DNA from: Coriolopsis trogii
Lineage: Eukaryota > Basidiomycota > Agaricomycetes > Polyporales > Polyporaceae
Length of the DNA: 64,000 nucleotides
NCBI GenBank assembly: GCA_020543525.1
Contig: JAHYIO010000023.1
Coordinates: 682,001 to 746,000 of the forward strand
Direction of reading: 5' to 3'
Shown here piece by piece: positions 38,623-49,800 of this stretch. The translations under genes and the position numbers were made by a program. Every line of letters starts with the position of its first letter. Positions within the stretch are counted from its first letter, which is position 1. The notes beneath the pieces were generated by a model. That model made no database searches and was not told the DNA's origin. It was given only the letters and a program-made list of their open reading frames with translations.

Positions 38623-40314
38623 TCAGTCGACGTCGGGTATCGACAAGCCTGCAGCCTTTGCAATGCGGACCACATTCTCTGCCTGGATGCGCGAGTCGTC
38701 AGTGAATGCCTGACGCACGGAAGAGTGACGAACGCTGCGCACCTGTTTGATCATTGGAGCGTCGATCATCTCCATGTCCCCGCCCTCCGTCTCGAGCCCG
38801 GCGGCGCCCCTGTTGGACAGGTGCGCTTTCTCCATTTGGGCCAGTATCTTTGCGGCTCGTAGGATTTCTGAATGCAGACACAAGCTCGCTCAGAAGGTTG
38901 TTGAACGTGCCAAGGGCATGGACTGACCTTTGGATGTCGGTACGAACGTCGACTGGATGACATCCACTTGGCTAGGGTGGATCGCTTGCTGAAGTCGCCC
39001 GAAGCAAGCGACAGTCAGAACTCGCGGGGATTCGGACGACACGCATATATGGACGGATGAAACGTGCCTTGCCTGTGAAGCCGAGACGTCGGCCGTCCGC
39101 ACACTCATCGCGGAGGTACTCGAGATCCTTGTAGTTCACGCAGACCTAAGGGAGATGAGTGTTATGGTCTAATGGTCAATGAACGCAAGGGTATGCACCA
39201 TGTCAATCGCATTGAGCTTGAATGCCTTGGCCGTGACGACTATATGCGACCGGGTGTAAAGAAGTTCCTGGCGGGAGGTCGTGCGGATGATGCCCGTATC
39301 CGCGCAGTCTAAATCGCCAGTGAAGGGAACGTTAAGCATGCATACCCTCTCATCAAAGTGCGGGCGTGGGCTGTAGCTTACAATCCTCCGCAGCGAACTT
39401 GCGCGACATGATGAGTTTCAGATATTCTGGTAGTACAGTCCTGGCTATGGACATACCAGCAGCGCAGACAAATTCCCACCCAAGGCAGGGCCCCATCTTG
39501 ACTGCCACGACGCGATCTCCCCGAGATTGTACATCGCACGCGCGCTCTCGATGCTCGCGACAAGCTGTATGGGGGGCGCGTCCGGATTGCGAAGCTTGTG
39601 TGCCCTGTGCGCGACATAGATCTCTTCTGACACGTGGTGCAGGTCTTGCGCAGAGTGAACCTTCGGGAGGACGAAGGTTTGGATGCATGGCAGGCGCATC
39701 TGCAGATGGTGCGTTACATATACACATGCCATGATCTGAGATAGAAGAGACGTACAGCCTGGAGAATATCGTCTGCAAAGAACGGGGTCGCGTTGGAGTT
39801 CAATCTGACTGCGATTCGTTCTGGGGCCGGCAGGCTCCCCGGTCGTGTCTAGACATGCATTGCAGCGGTGAAGCGTACAGACCCAAAGTGCTCAACGTAC
39901 CGACAGGAAGTGCGTCAGCCTCGCCCTGGCGCCGTTTTTGTCTGCTGGGAACGGTGGCACGCTGTCCTCAAGGTCGTATATGATCACGTCCGATGGTGTT
40001 GTGAGAGACTTCTCGAGCATCCGCTCCGCGGTGGCAGGGACTGCACACGACACGGACAAGGCATGTGTGTCTGCATTGATAGATGGCTAGCATCTCGTCC
40101 ACAACTCACCGTAGAGGTAAGAACGCCCAAGGCTGTATCTCTGGCTGCCCTCGGCCTCAGGCTGGTCTGCAAGGGGTCCAAGTGTATCGGATCCATTGAG
40201 GGCAGCAGCACCAGAGTTGAATCTTTTGCATGAAGCGGCGGAGGCACGAGGAGTACTGTAGGCAGACAATGCACGAAGACTGGGTGCAGGAAATGCTGAT
40301 CGTGGTCTCAACAT
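38623..40314 (-). CDS. CLYBL: Mitochondrial citrate-lyase-beta-like protein (HpcH/HpaI aldolase fold)
   Basis: CLYBL-type lyase. Animal CLYBL hydrolyses citramalyl-CoA or malyl-CoA in mitochondria; the fungal role is unproven. Ten exons: 40110-40314, 39901-40040, 39756-39848, 39457-39699, 39382-39397, 39199-39308, 39068-39145, 38928-38988, 38743-38867 and 38623-38682; 376 aa. The N-terminus is rich in Arg, Ser and Ala with no acids before about residue 45, as in mitochondrial presequences. Landmarks: GRSYLYVPATAERMLEKSL, IIYDLEDSV (metal and CoA region), FVLPKVHSAQD, LVASIESARAMYNLGEI, FAAEDYCADTGIIRT and GFTGKQAIHPSQV. The last of these is assembled across a GC-AG intron (38989-39067). FAAEDY comes from a 16-bp microexon. 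The start ATG at 40314 was chosen over a non-ATG upstream extension. Confidence 0.93.
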
Positions 40315-40455
40315 TGTGGACGCCGTGAACACCTCGTCGTCGTTCTATCCAAGCTGTCGACCGTAACGGTCTCCGCTGACTGAGACGACACGGTTCGGAG
40401 GGACGGCCCGGTCAAGCACTGTATACACAAATGTTTTTGCTGAGAGGTGTACTGC

Positions 40456-40553
40456 GGCCCAATGGTCTAGTAGTATGATACGTGCTTCGGGAGTGTCCCC
40501 TCTCATGGAGAGAAGATTGCACGGGGTCCCGGGTTCAATTCCCGGTTGGGCCC
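40456..40553 (+). tRNA. tRNA-Pro(CGG) with 26-nt intron
   Basis: The acceptor stem GGCCCAA pairs with TTGGGCC. The D arm is followed by an anticodon stem CGTGC/GCACG. The loop TTCGGG...T has anticodon CGG at 40488-40490. An intron at 40492-40517 lies after position 37, the canonical site. The T arm is CCCGG-GTTCAATT-CCCGG-like (GGGTTCAATTCCC). A T5 run at 40554-40558 directly follows as the Pol III terminator. The gene is in the spacer between the divergent CLYBL and ThuA genes. Confidence 0.95.
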
Positions 40554-40558
40554 TTTTT
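40554..40558 (+). terminator. RNA polymerase III terminator of tRNA-Pro
   Basis: A run of five T residues lies immediately after the discriminator base of the tRNA gene, the standard eukaryotic Pol III stop signal. Confidence 0.85.
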
Positions 40559-40799
40559 GGTCGTCCTTGGCAAAGTGCCCTCACCTTCGTTTCTGTCCGA
40601 GAGAAAGCACAAGCAATGAACTGATGGGAGCAAGCCTGTGTGAGGTCTGCACTGAGTGTCACAGCCGGTTGGGCTGCGAGTCGCCGATCAGGCACGGGAC
40701 GCCGCGTCTTCATGATGACGACACCGGGGTAAGCGAGCATTGGGTACCACAAATGGCACTTTCCCAACCTCTGCTACACTCTCTGCACTCACGGCTACA

Positions 40800-42323
40800 A
40801 TGCTATGGCATTTTCCCATCCTCTCCTTACTCTCTCTAGCCATGGCAGCGACTAGTGCAGCAGCGCAAATCAATACCGCCCGCATCTTGATTTATTCTGC
40901 TACACGCAACTTCCGGCACGACTCCATCCCCACCGCCGTCGACGCTCTGGTGCAGCGCGGCCCGTCCGAGAACATCACATTTGACCACACCGAGGACCAG
41001 ACATGGTTCACAAACGAGAGGCTGGCGCAGTACGACGCTGTGCTCTTCTTGAGCAACTCGGGGGAAAGTGAGTAGACTCGTTTGTGGTGAAGCTGGCGAT
41101 GGAAGCTGTCAAGAGCTTTGGATACATACGAGGCTTGGAGTCTGACGTCGTGCGTGCCTCCATCCGTGCAGTCCTCGACGACGCGGGCAAGGACGCGTTC
41201 CTTCGGTACCTCAATCTTGGCGGCAATTTTGTCGGCGTCCATTCCGCTTCGGATGCCCTGCGCAACACGACATGGTTTCAGCATGAATTAGGTACGTTTT
41301 ATGCTGCAGTGCTACAACTCCCATTCCTCGTAGAGGGACATTCATCCTTGTACATAGGCGCGGCATTTGACTATCATCCTGAGATACAGAATGCTGTAGG
41401 TACCATGAGCAAGAATTTCTTGCAAGCAAATCTGACGGTGATTGAGGACATGGTAGACCATTGACGTCGTCGGTCCTGACCATCCGAGTACCGCTGGGCT
41501 GCCGAAAGCATGGCCGGTGCGAGATGAGATGTACGTGGGCTCGCTGGCATGCTTTCATGCGCAGGCATAGCATGAACATGTGTGCAGAAGTCGTATCTCA
41601 TGACTCGCTCCTGTCAGGTACAACTTCAAGTCTGACCCCCGAGACGTTGGCGCTGTTGTGATACTTTCGGCGGACGAGTCTAGTTACACCGGTAGGATGC
41701 ATTGTTCGCGTCTTCGTCGACGAATTCCTGAATTCGCTCCAGATCCTGGCCCGCGCAAATTCGACCAAGGAACACCGCATCCGACTGGTACGTTTGGTAC
41801 CTTTTGTACTCGGGAGGAAAGCCTATGAATATGCCCGTTAGCGTGGTATCAGGAACACGGTGCAGCTGTCGACGCGAATGGCACCGCCGGCCGTAGTTTC
41901 TATACCAGTCTCGGACACCTGAACGAGACCTGGCATGTAAGCAATGTATTGTCTCTTAACCGCATCCAAGCCTCAATGACGTCCACCATGCAGGACCCCT
42001 TGTTCCTAGGGCACGTCTTCGGCGGCATCCAATGGGCGCTGCAGTCGAACACCACCCGTGCCTTCAACCCCGCTGCCAAAGTCGGGAACGGTACTACCGC
42101 TTCGAGCGCGAGTGCTTCCGGTCCTACTCCAAGGTACGCATTTCGTGCGATCCATGACGCACAAGTTAGGCCAAACACATACCGATGCTATTCTCGCAGT
42201 GAGACCGAGAGCGCAGCGAACAACCCCAATGGCGCAACCAGCTCCTTGCCTGCGTGGGCGAGTCCAGCAAGGATTTGCACGCTCGGGGCGATCATCGTAG
42301 CGGCTTTGCTGTTTGCCCTCTAG
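40800..42323 (+). CDS. Secreted ThuA-domain protein, probably GPI-anchored
   Basis: ThuA domains have a class-I glutamine-amidotransferase-like fold; bacterial members act in trehalose use, but the fungal function is unknown. Nine exons: 40800-41067, 41172-41291, 41358-41395, 41457-41530, 41618-41691, 41743-41787, 41842-41936, 41994-42133 and 42200-42323; 325 aa. A signal peptide (MLWHFPILSLLSLAMAATSA) is followed by ARILIYSATRNFRHDSIP, then LSNSGEILDDAGKDAFLRYL. Next come NFVGVHSASD, the block HPSTAGLPKAWPVRDEMYNF and TAWYQEHGAAVDANGTAGRS. The end is a Ser/Thr-rich stretch and a hydrophobic tail (LGAIIVAALLFAL) with nothing after it, as in GPI-anchored proteins. Several N-glycosylation sequons are visible (NIT, NGT, NTT). 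Confidence 0.9.
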
Positions 42324-42600
42324 TTCGAGGGGAACTATTTGATTCCGGACTCACCGACGTATCGCACATACCTATCTCATCATCTTGGATATCAGGAATA
42401 AATGACATGCAGCCTGCACGACAAAGACTCAGTCCAAGACCACGATACTGCCAGATGCGACAAAGGATAATGTAAGTGAGTGTGCAACAAAGACCGTGTA
42501 CGAAACCCAAACTCGTGCAATACACATTACCAGGGTGATAATATAACAAGCAAAGACAGACAGACAACATCATCGCAGCAGGTGCCCGAGCAGGTAGGGA

Positions 42601-43762
42601 TCACGTCTCCATCGCATCGTCGTCTTCATCGTCCATCATGGGCCGCTTTGTACGCTCGCCCTCCCTGCAATCGGAAGAGACGTTAAATCACGACCTCCTT
42701 TGCACTCACTCTGTGCACACACCTCTGCATGTGGTCCTCGTCATCCTCATCAGACCGCTTCCGTCGGACGTTGACCATACGCTGCTGCGGGTGCGCCCCG
42801 ATCATATTGCGCGCTTTGTAGATCGACTCGTATTCCTGCATGGCAGCGCGTTCGCGCGTTCAGCACATTTGTCCAGGGAGAGGGGGAGTGTTAGGGTTCA
42901 CCTTGATTTGAGTCATGAAGCCGCCGTTTGGCGAGATGCAATACCGTCGGTTCTGGACGAGGTGCAGCGCGTCTTCCCAGGAGAGGCCGTAATACTGCAT
43001 GACATACATCACGACGAATGAGGGGGAGAGGCTGATGCCGCCTGGGGCGCACCGTACCCACGCGTGAACGGACGATCGTCTAGCACAAGGAGACGGAGCG
43101 CATACCATTACAGTGGACGAGAACACATCCGCCGTTGGCGATGGCCTCGTCGATGAACTGTTTAGCTCTGCGCAGGATATACGCCACGCACGCGCAGGAG
43201 GAGGGGGCACGTTGTAAGAATCACAGCCATGGTAGAAGAACGGCTGTGAGTGCCCGATGCGGAGGCGGAGACTCACTGAGGAAAGAGACGGATGAGGTTC
43301 TGCTCCTCGCTGTCCTGCACGTCGAGGACCATGTACTGGAAGTGCTCCGGGAACCTGGGCCGGACCGAGAACGCCTCCTTCGCGTCCCGGATGCACACAC
43401 TATGCGGCACAGCAGCAGCGGCAGATGCAAATGAGCGGGCTGTGCGTGCTGACGGAGAGGGGGAAGGGGAGAAGCGTGTGGCGGAACGCACATATGCGTG
43501 ATCCCGAGCGACTTGAGCGTGTCCAGGGATTTTGACGCCTGGAGGGGGCCCAGGAAGAGACGGGGGAGAATCTCTTGACACTGCCGACGCATCTCGTAGC
43601 TGGCAGCGTGTTCCGGGTCCGGGAGCACGGAGGAGGGAGATGGGGATGGTCAGCGGGAACTCGGTGGCTGAGACGTGAGGGTGGCTCGTACCTCCACTCG
43701 ACGTCGGCTGGGCCCTGGATGAGGTCGCGGAGCTGGTCTTGGGTGAACGCCGTCGTTTCCAT
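42601..43762 (-). CDS. STYX: STYX-like catalytically dead dual-specificity phosphatase
   Basis: Pseudophosphatase of the STYX group, which binds phosphoproteins without hydrolysing them; animal STYX regulates ERK and F-box proteins. Seven exons: 43692-43762, 43492-43599, 43277-43399, 43106-43167, 42902-43041, 42723-42835 and 42601-42664; 226 aa. The DSP fold shows EILPRLFLGPLQASKSLDTL, GITHIVCIRDAKEAF and EAIANGGCVLVHCNGGISLS. In the last motif the Cys of HCx5R is kept but the catalytic Arg is Leu (HCNGGISL). The block NRRYCISPNGGFMTQIKEYE matches STYX. The acidic tail (KRPMMDDEDDDAMET) may be a localisation or binding segment. It lies head-to-head with ZNG1, 259 bp between ATGs. Confidence 0.88.
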
Positions 43763-44021
43763 CGTTGACCTCCTCACTGTATGTGGCGGACGAAGGAAGG
43801 AAGGGAGCGTGAGGAGAGGGGGCTCGACGAGGAAGAACAAGGAGAGATGTAAGGTAAATGGGCGGTTACACACTGAGTCTGAGTTTCGCGGCTACTCATC
43901 CGCATCTGTTCCTGGACGCCGGGCGCGTGTCTTGCACAAACCGCAACTATAATCCTTTGAACTCATTCCTCATCCCAACCGGCTTGCCTTTCTTCCATTG
44001 TACAACCTACTTGAGCTCATT

Positions 44022-45692
44022 ATGGACGACAACGACGACATTCCGTATGTATGCTGGCGCCGCGCATCACAAGGTTTCGAATCTAAAGGCATACAGGGAG
44101 CTTCTCGACACTACAAAGTCTGAGGATGCCTCGGAAGGGCGTTCGGAACCGACTGTGAACAATCACTCGGAGAGCAGCGGACCGTCCCGAACGGTGCCTT
44201 TGACCATCATCTGCGGATTTCTCGGGGCTGGGAAGTCGACCCTTGTCAGGTGAGTTTTGCGACCGTTTTATGCGTACGAATAAACGGGACGATCCTGAGG
44301 AACCCAAATGGATAGGCGGATTTTGACGGAACGCCATGGCTATCGTATAGCGGTCATCATGAACGAGTTCGGGGACACGGCTGTAAGGACAGCTTCAGCT
44401 CTCGCGCGTGTGGAGAGCCGCTAAGCTTTGTGTGGGATCGGCCCAGGACATCGAAGGTGAGTGACGCGTTTGGCGTATACTTTCCGTGACCCACGTGAAC
44501 TCTCCCCATACACTGTGCAGCTAAGACGATCAACGTCTCGTCTCCTGATGATCCGAACGAACAGTCGGAAGAGTTTCTCGAGCTCGCGAATGGCTGTTTG
44601 TGCTGCAGCATCAAGGACACAGGCGTAGCCGCCATCGAAAAGCTCATGCAGCGCAAGGGTGCGTTTGACCACATACTCCTCGAAACAACAGGCCTGGCAG
44701 ACCCCGGTATGATCACCTTTCTCTGTATTTCATCCTCAGTCCAGCGTACTGACGTCATAGCGCGTAGGGCCCATCGCGTCGATATTCTGGCGTAACGAGG
44801 AGTTTTCGTCCGGGCTTGGGCGGGAAATTCACCTCGATGGTGTAGTCTGCGTCGTGGACGCTGTATTTGGTCGCAAGGTACTCGCCCCCTTTTACATTAC
44901 ACCGCGCACCGTCACTGACTGGTATCTGCAGCAAATGGAGGAAGACCATGCGGAGGACGGTATCGGAGAGAGCTTGCGGTAAGCGTTGCCGTGCGAATAT
45001 TGCTTCTCCTACGCAGCGAATAACTGACAGTTATGTTCAGGCAAATTGCTGCAGCGGACGTCATCCTTCTCAACAAGGTGGACCTAGTGTCTCCGGGCGA
45101 AGTAGATGCGACAGAGGACGTCATCCGCGGCATAAACCCTGCCGCGACGGTCTACCGCACAGTCCGCGGAGAGATTGACCTGAAGCGCATTATGGGCATC
45201 GACGCCTACGCCTCGCGCCAATTGCTCCACGAAACCCGCACTCATGCGAAGGCGGCTTGCGAGGATATACACGAACATGACCACGATCACGATCACACTC
45301 ACCCTCACGACCGTCCTAAGGAGCCGACTCACTACGAGTTGCGGGGAATATCGAGTTTGCAAGTGGACTGCCCGAAGCTTAACGAGGCCCAGATGGACAA
45401 GCTCGATGAGTGGATCCGGACGGTGCTCTGGGAAGGCCAACTCCCGGGTGTAGCGGGTGCCGATTCCGCTAACCCCGGAACGATCGAAGTCCTACGTTGC
45501 AAAGGGCTGTTCGTGACAGAAAGCGGGGAGCTGCATGTCCTGCAAGGCGTGAGGAACCTATATGAGATCGAGATGGTGGAACCGGAGGGGGAAGAGCTCG
45601 GGCTCCCGGACATGGGGAAGTTGGTCTTCATCGGCAAAGGGCTGACTGAACATGTGAGGTCTAGCTTGCAAGCGCAATTGGAGAATGCATAA
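44022..45692 (+). CDS. ZNG1: ZNG1 / CobW-domain zinc metallochaperone GTPase
   Basis: G3E-family GTPase that delivers zinc, in other organisms to methionine aminopeptidase 1. Eight exons: 44022-44044, 44097-44249, 44316-44382, 44447-44456, 44521-44706, 44768-44877, 44932-44978 and 45041-45692; 415 aa. The fourth exon is only 10 bp. The P-loop is GFLGAGKST (about residues 47-55). The metal motif [11 protein letters not shown] lies near residue 110, [16 protein letters not shown] is the switch region, and LLNKVDLV recognises guanine. A His-rich loop follows ([14 protein letters not shown]). The CobW C-terminal domain ends [21 protein letters not shown] decayed copy lies at 51457-53076. This copy is fully open and presumably functional. 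Confidence 0.95.
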
Positions 45693-46840
45693 CACTGGGG
45701 TGTCTCTTTGCTTGGGCCAGGGTTTGACACGACACGTACGTATCGACCGCGCGCACAGGTACGATCGTTGGGGAGGGCCCGGGGTTCTACAACACCGGCC
45801 GTCGTCCTCCGCATTACCCTCGCCCCAACATCTGTGGCAAGTGCTATCATCATATACAGTCTCTACACAACTCAAACCGATTATACAGCGACAGCATCTA
45901 CTAGCACTACTCCCAGGAGTCTGACCCTTAAATATGTCACGAGATCGGTTTAGAGTACCCGGGAGCATCAACACTCCGTGACTTGTTCTGCAACCGCTGT
46001 CTTCGTTGTAGGTTTCATGTCGACGTCCCTATTCCCAAACACGATACGCTATATATATGTCACCTCAATGGTGTATTGGGATTTCTTCGGGCGGCTTCGG
46101 TGTCCACAACATGCCGAACTTCGCACTTCCAGGACGTCGCGTATAGTTCGCCAATAATTAGTATTTCGGCAGTGATTCCATAACACTGACGTGATCTTAC
46201 AGGACCTACCGATGGAGCGCAGTACAAACTACCACTCACCTTGCAAACGACCCCTCTCGGCTTCGCTGTTTGTGATTCAGGACGTACGTCGCGCTGCCGA
46301 CCTCCCGTGCTCGTTCTGCCGTGAACGTGTATTGTTGCTAAAGCTAGTAGCAGCGGCTCTTTGTCGACGCCCCTGAATCTCCCGTCTTACCTGCCAGTTT
46401 GTATGTATGCACAATGCAAGGAGCCGATTATCAGAACAAGTATGTTGTTCCTGCTTCCGGGCGTGACAAGACTGATAGCTACTGCTTGACAGGTGTCGAA
46501 GATCGCGCTCACCCTCTAGTATCAGAACCCCGGACTTCGTGGTACATATTCTCATAAGCTCCTATCCATGGTGGTCATACCATGACAGGCAACCTTGACA
46601 TTGACATTAACTCGGTGACATGCTGCGTAGCGCGATCCTGCCCACCGCAGGGAAGCGTCCTGTACACTACCGGTCAAACGCTAACCATCTCCCCCGGATG
46701 CCATATTTTAGACGATGGGCAATGTACAAGAGGGGCCAACCTTGGACAACAAGCCCCATTGTCGAGCAAGGGCCTTTCCCATACTCGAAAATTCTTGTCT
46801 CTCTCGTTCACTTCCCATCTCAGAGTACTCTCGCCCCGCC
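45693..46840. other. Intergenic region in duplication unit 1
   Basis: About 1.15 kb between ZNG1 and the large unknown gene. Patchily similar to 53077-54284. Only short non-conserved open frames occur; none is shared in frame with the second unit, which argues against a hidden gene. Confidence 0.55.
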
Positions 46841-49800
46841 ATGTGTTCCGATGAAAATGGTGCACCCAACACTGTCCGGTATCTGAATGCTCAGCTCGCA
46901 GTGCTCCACGAAAACGCAAGGAGGTGCCTGGAAGAACACGACCAAGCCCGCACGGAGGATAACAGTGTGTCTTTGTCTTTGTTAATATGTCCATCGCCTG
47001 TTAGTTGGTGCTAACGTGATCGCGTAGAGAATCACTATGCGCTGGCGGAGTTCGTCGTTCAAAAGCCCGGAACTTCAGAAGTCGTGTTCCAGGCTGCATT
47101 TGATAAGCCGGAACTCGAATTCATCTGCGATCACGATGCAGTCTTGCATCTCACCCTCTGCAGCGGCATCATTATCCAGGACAACTTACGTGGTGGTCGA
47201 AAGGGGTAAGGCTCATTGGCTCTAGTCGACCATTGAGCTGATACGTTCTGTCTAGTCGAGAGATACAACTTCCGCCTGACCTCAGGTTGACATACCGTAT
47301 TGGTTTTGAAACACGCAGAATCGTTGGGAACGACCACAAGATTGGTGGCTATGGAAGCACCATCCAGCTCGTCATTCTCGATTTGAAGAGTATGTGTGTT
47401 GCAGTGACGTATATCTATCAGCTGACTGTCGGTGCACAGAGGGCACGTTCGTATCCGCCGAGCCTGAACCAGTGGCCGGCCGCGATCTACTAGTCCGGTA
47501 CATGGCGGAGTACTTGGAGCAGCTTTACAGCGCCGGTCATCATGTCCTATTTTCCCTCCCTCAGTTTGACCAGCGCGGTTCGTCGATGATGATCGACTAC
47601 TCTCTCATGGGCAACACTCAATTCTGGGTCGGAGATATCCATGGCATCACCGTCGAGCAGATTAACACGTACATGTCGTCCGTCTGGCTGAAATCTGCCA
47701 TGCTCGCTCATGGAGCCACTCGAACGAGCACGGACTGGCGGTCGCGGTCACTGGCGGAGTTCAGTACGATCGACCTTGGCGGGAGTGCGTACGGCACATT
47801 CCGGGTCAAGCTAGGCCCACCTCGCGTCGAAATATTGTGCAACAAAGAAGTCATCGTATACTTCAACATCGAGGAACTCGACTGCTTCATAAACGACGAT
47901 TTCTCTACGTAAGCTGCTCTTCTCATCCAGTAGCGTGTCTGCTCACATTCTCTACTGTAGCGATCCAGAGCGGTGTTTCAAAGACTGGAAGATCGCTATG
48001 GTTGTCAACGTCCTCTACTCCTGCGAGTCTGAAGGGAACGTTGTCAATATTTCCTTCGATCTGTCTCGTGAGTGTGCCACATACACCCGTGTGGAATAAT
48101 ATTCTCATCTTCTATTTTGCCCTGTAGATGCTCGGTTCCACGGTTTTGCGTCAGAGTATCCAGGTCTCGAAGAGCACGACGAGCTTGGGATGCAGATCTG
48201 GAGGCACATCGTCAACTTCTTCTCTGACGATTACTTGCACATCCTCGAGAGCAGCCGCTACCATATCATCTACTCTCGCGACACACGATGGGAGGCGATG
48301 AGCCAGTTCACAAACACTACGCAAGAGGACGCTGACGGGAGCTGGTGGTCGCTCGACCTGACCGACACGAGCGGGGTTTCCTCGCGCGAGACAGTCCAGC
48401 GGACGAAGATGCACGGGTTCGATCAGGTCGTCGCGATCTCGCAGGGGTCCATCAATGCCCAGTTCTCCGCCCTGGCGGCCAATGTGCACAGCATGTTCTA
48501 CCGCTGGAGCTACGAGAAGTACTTCGCAGCGTCGTTCAAGCCACTCTCCATGCGCTTGCTCAGCAACAATCGTGCAATTGTCTGGGTGCACCTCTCTGGC
48601 GGCCACATGAGGACGCTGCGCGATTGGTTGCCGTGGGACGGAGGCATGGGTCACGACTTTGGCGAGTGGCGTCTTGCATTTGAAGTCGAGCTCAAAATGT
48701 GTGCACAAGATGAGCTCGAAGGCGCCACTTCGGATGCCTACAGGAAGACACCTGCTTATGAGAAGCATGGCCACCATCAGGACCGCGTTTTGAAGCATAT
48801 CTACATTGACTTCCGCAGTACGTCCTTTGCGTTGCTTCTGAACGCAGTCACTCATCCTTCCACTCAGACGCTGAGTACCTCCACGAATTTTCTACGTTCG
48901 GCGATCTGTCTAGCGGGGGAAACAGTCATTCCTCCATCCACAAACTGCAGGCCGTCGTCTACTATATCACTCAGCACTACTTCCCCGCGATATGCAGAGA
49001 TGCGCAGCACATTGTCTCGAGCGTTCCCGTCTGGACGTCCGGACAGTCTCTCACGTCCTACGCCCTCACCAGCGTCGCCTTCCACGTTTACTCGAAGGTC
49101 GAGGTCACCCGCTACAACTGGGCGCACGTCACCGCCGGAACGGAACCGATTGTCGTCGTCTTCGGAATGACCGGCTTCCGATCTCTCGTATCGGACCACC
49201 TCGACTTCTCTACGGGATGGATCGTCCAGGGGACTAGAGGCTTCTCACACGGCACATTCGGCATCGCGAAGCGCGTGTTCATTGAGGAGCGGTTGCTCAG
49301 CCTTCTTTCCCGTGTCAATGCACTCACAACGCTCATAGCGAGCAACCCAGACGCTATTCAGCATGGGTCACACAAATTGAAGTTGATTCCTTGGGCTCAG
49401 CACGAATCACGCAAGGAACGACCGACAAAGGGGGAGCTACAGCCGTCGGACGGGGATGGGTACCTCAAGTACTTGTGGGAGCACTGTGAAGAGTGGAGCT
49501 ACAACCTAAGGGGCAATAGCAACATGATGAGCGCAGCTCATAGTATTTCTTGTGAGTCTAATAGCTTGTCTGCCTTTTCTTTCAAGTGATAGACGACTAA
49601 CACGCCCCTGCAGGTATCACTCGGAACTACGTCGAGCTTCCAACCGCTGTGAAGCAGGGGACGATGAAGATTAAGATCAGCGGCAAGGTGGATCTGAAGT
49701 TGACTTTGCAGACTGCTCAGCTCTACACGTGCGTGTGTGCGCCGAACGTACCAGAGTATAGTCACATAGCTCATTGTTTTCTCCCAGTGCCAGCTCCTCT

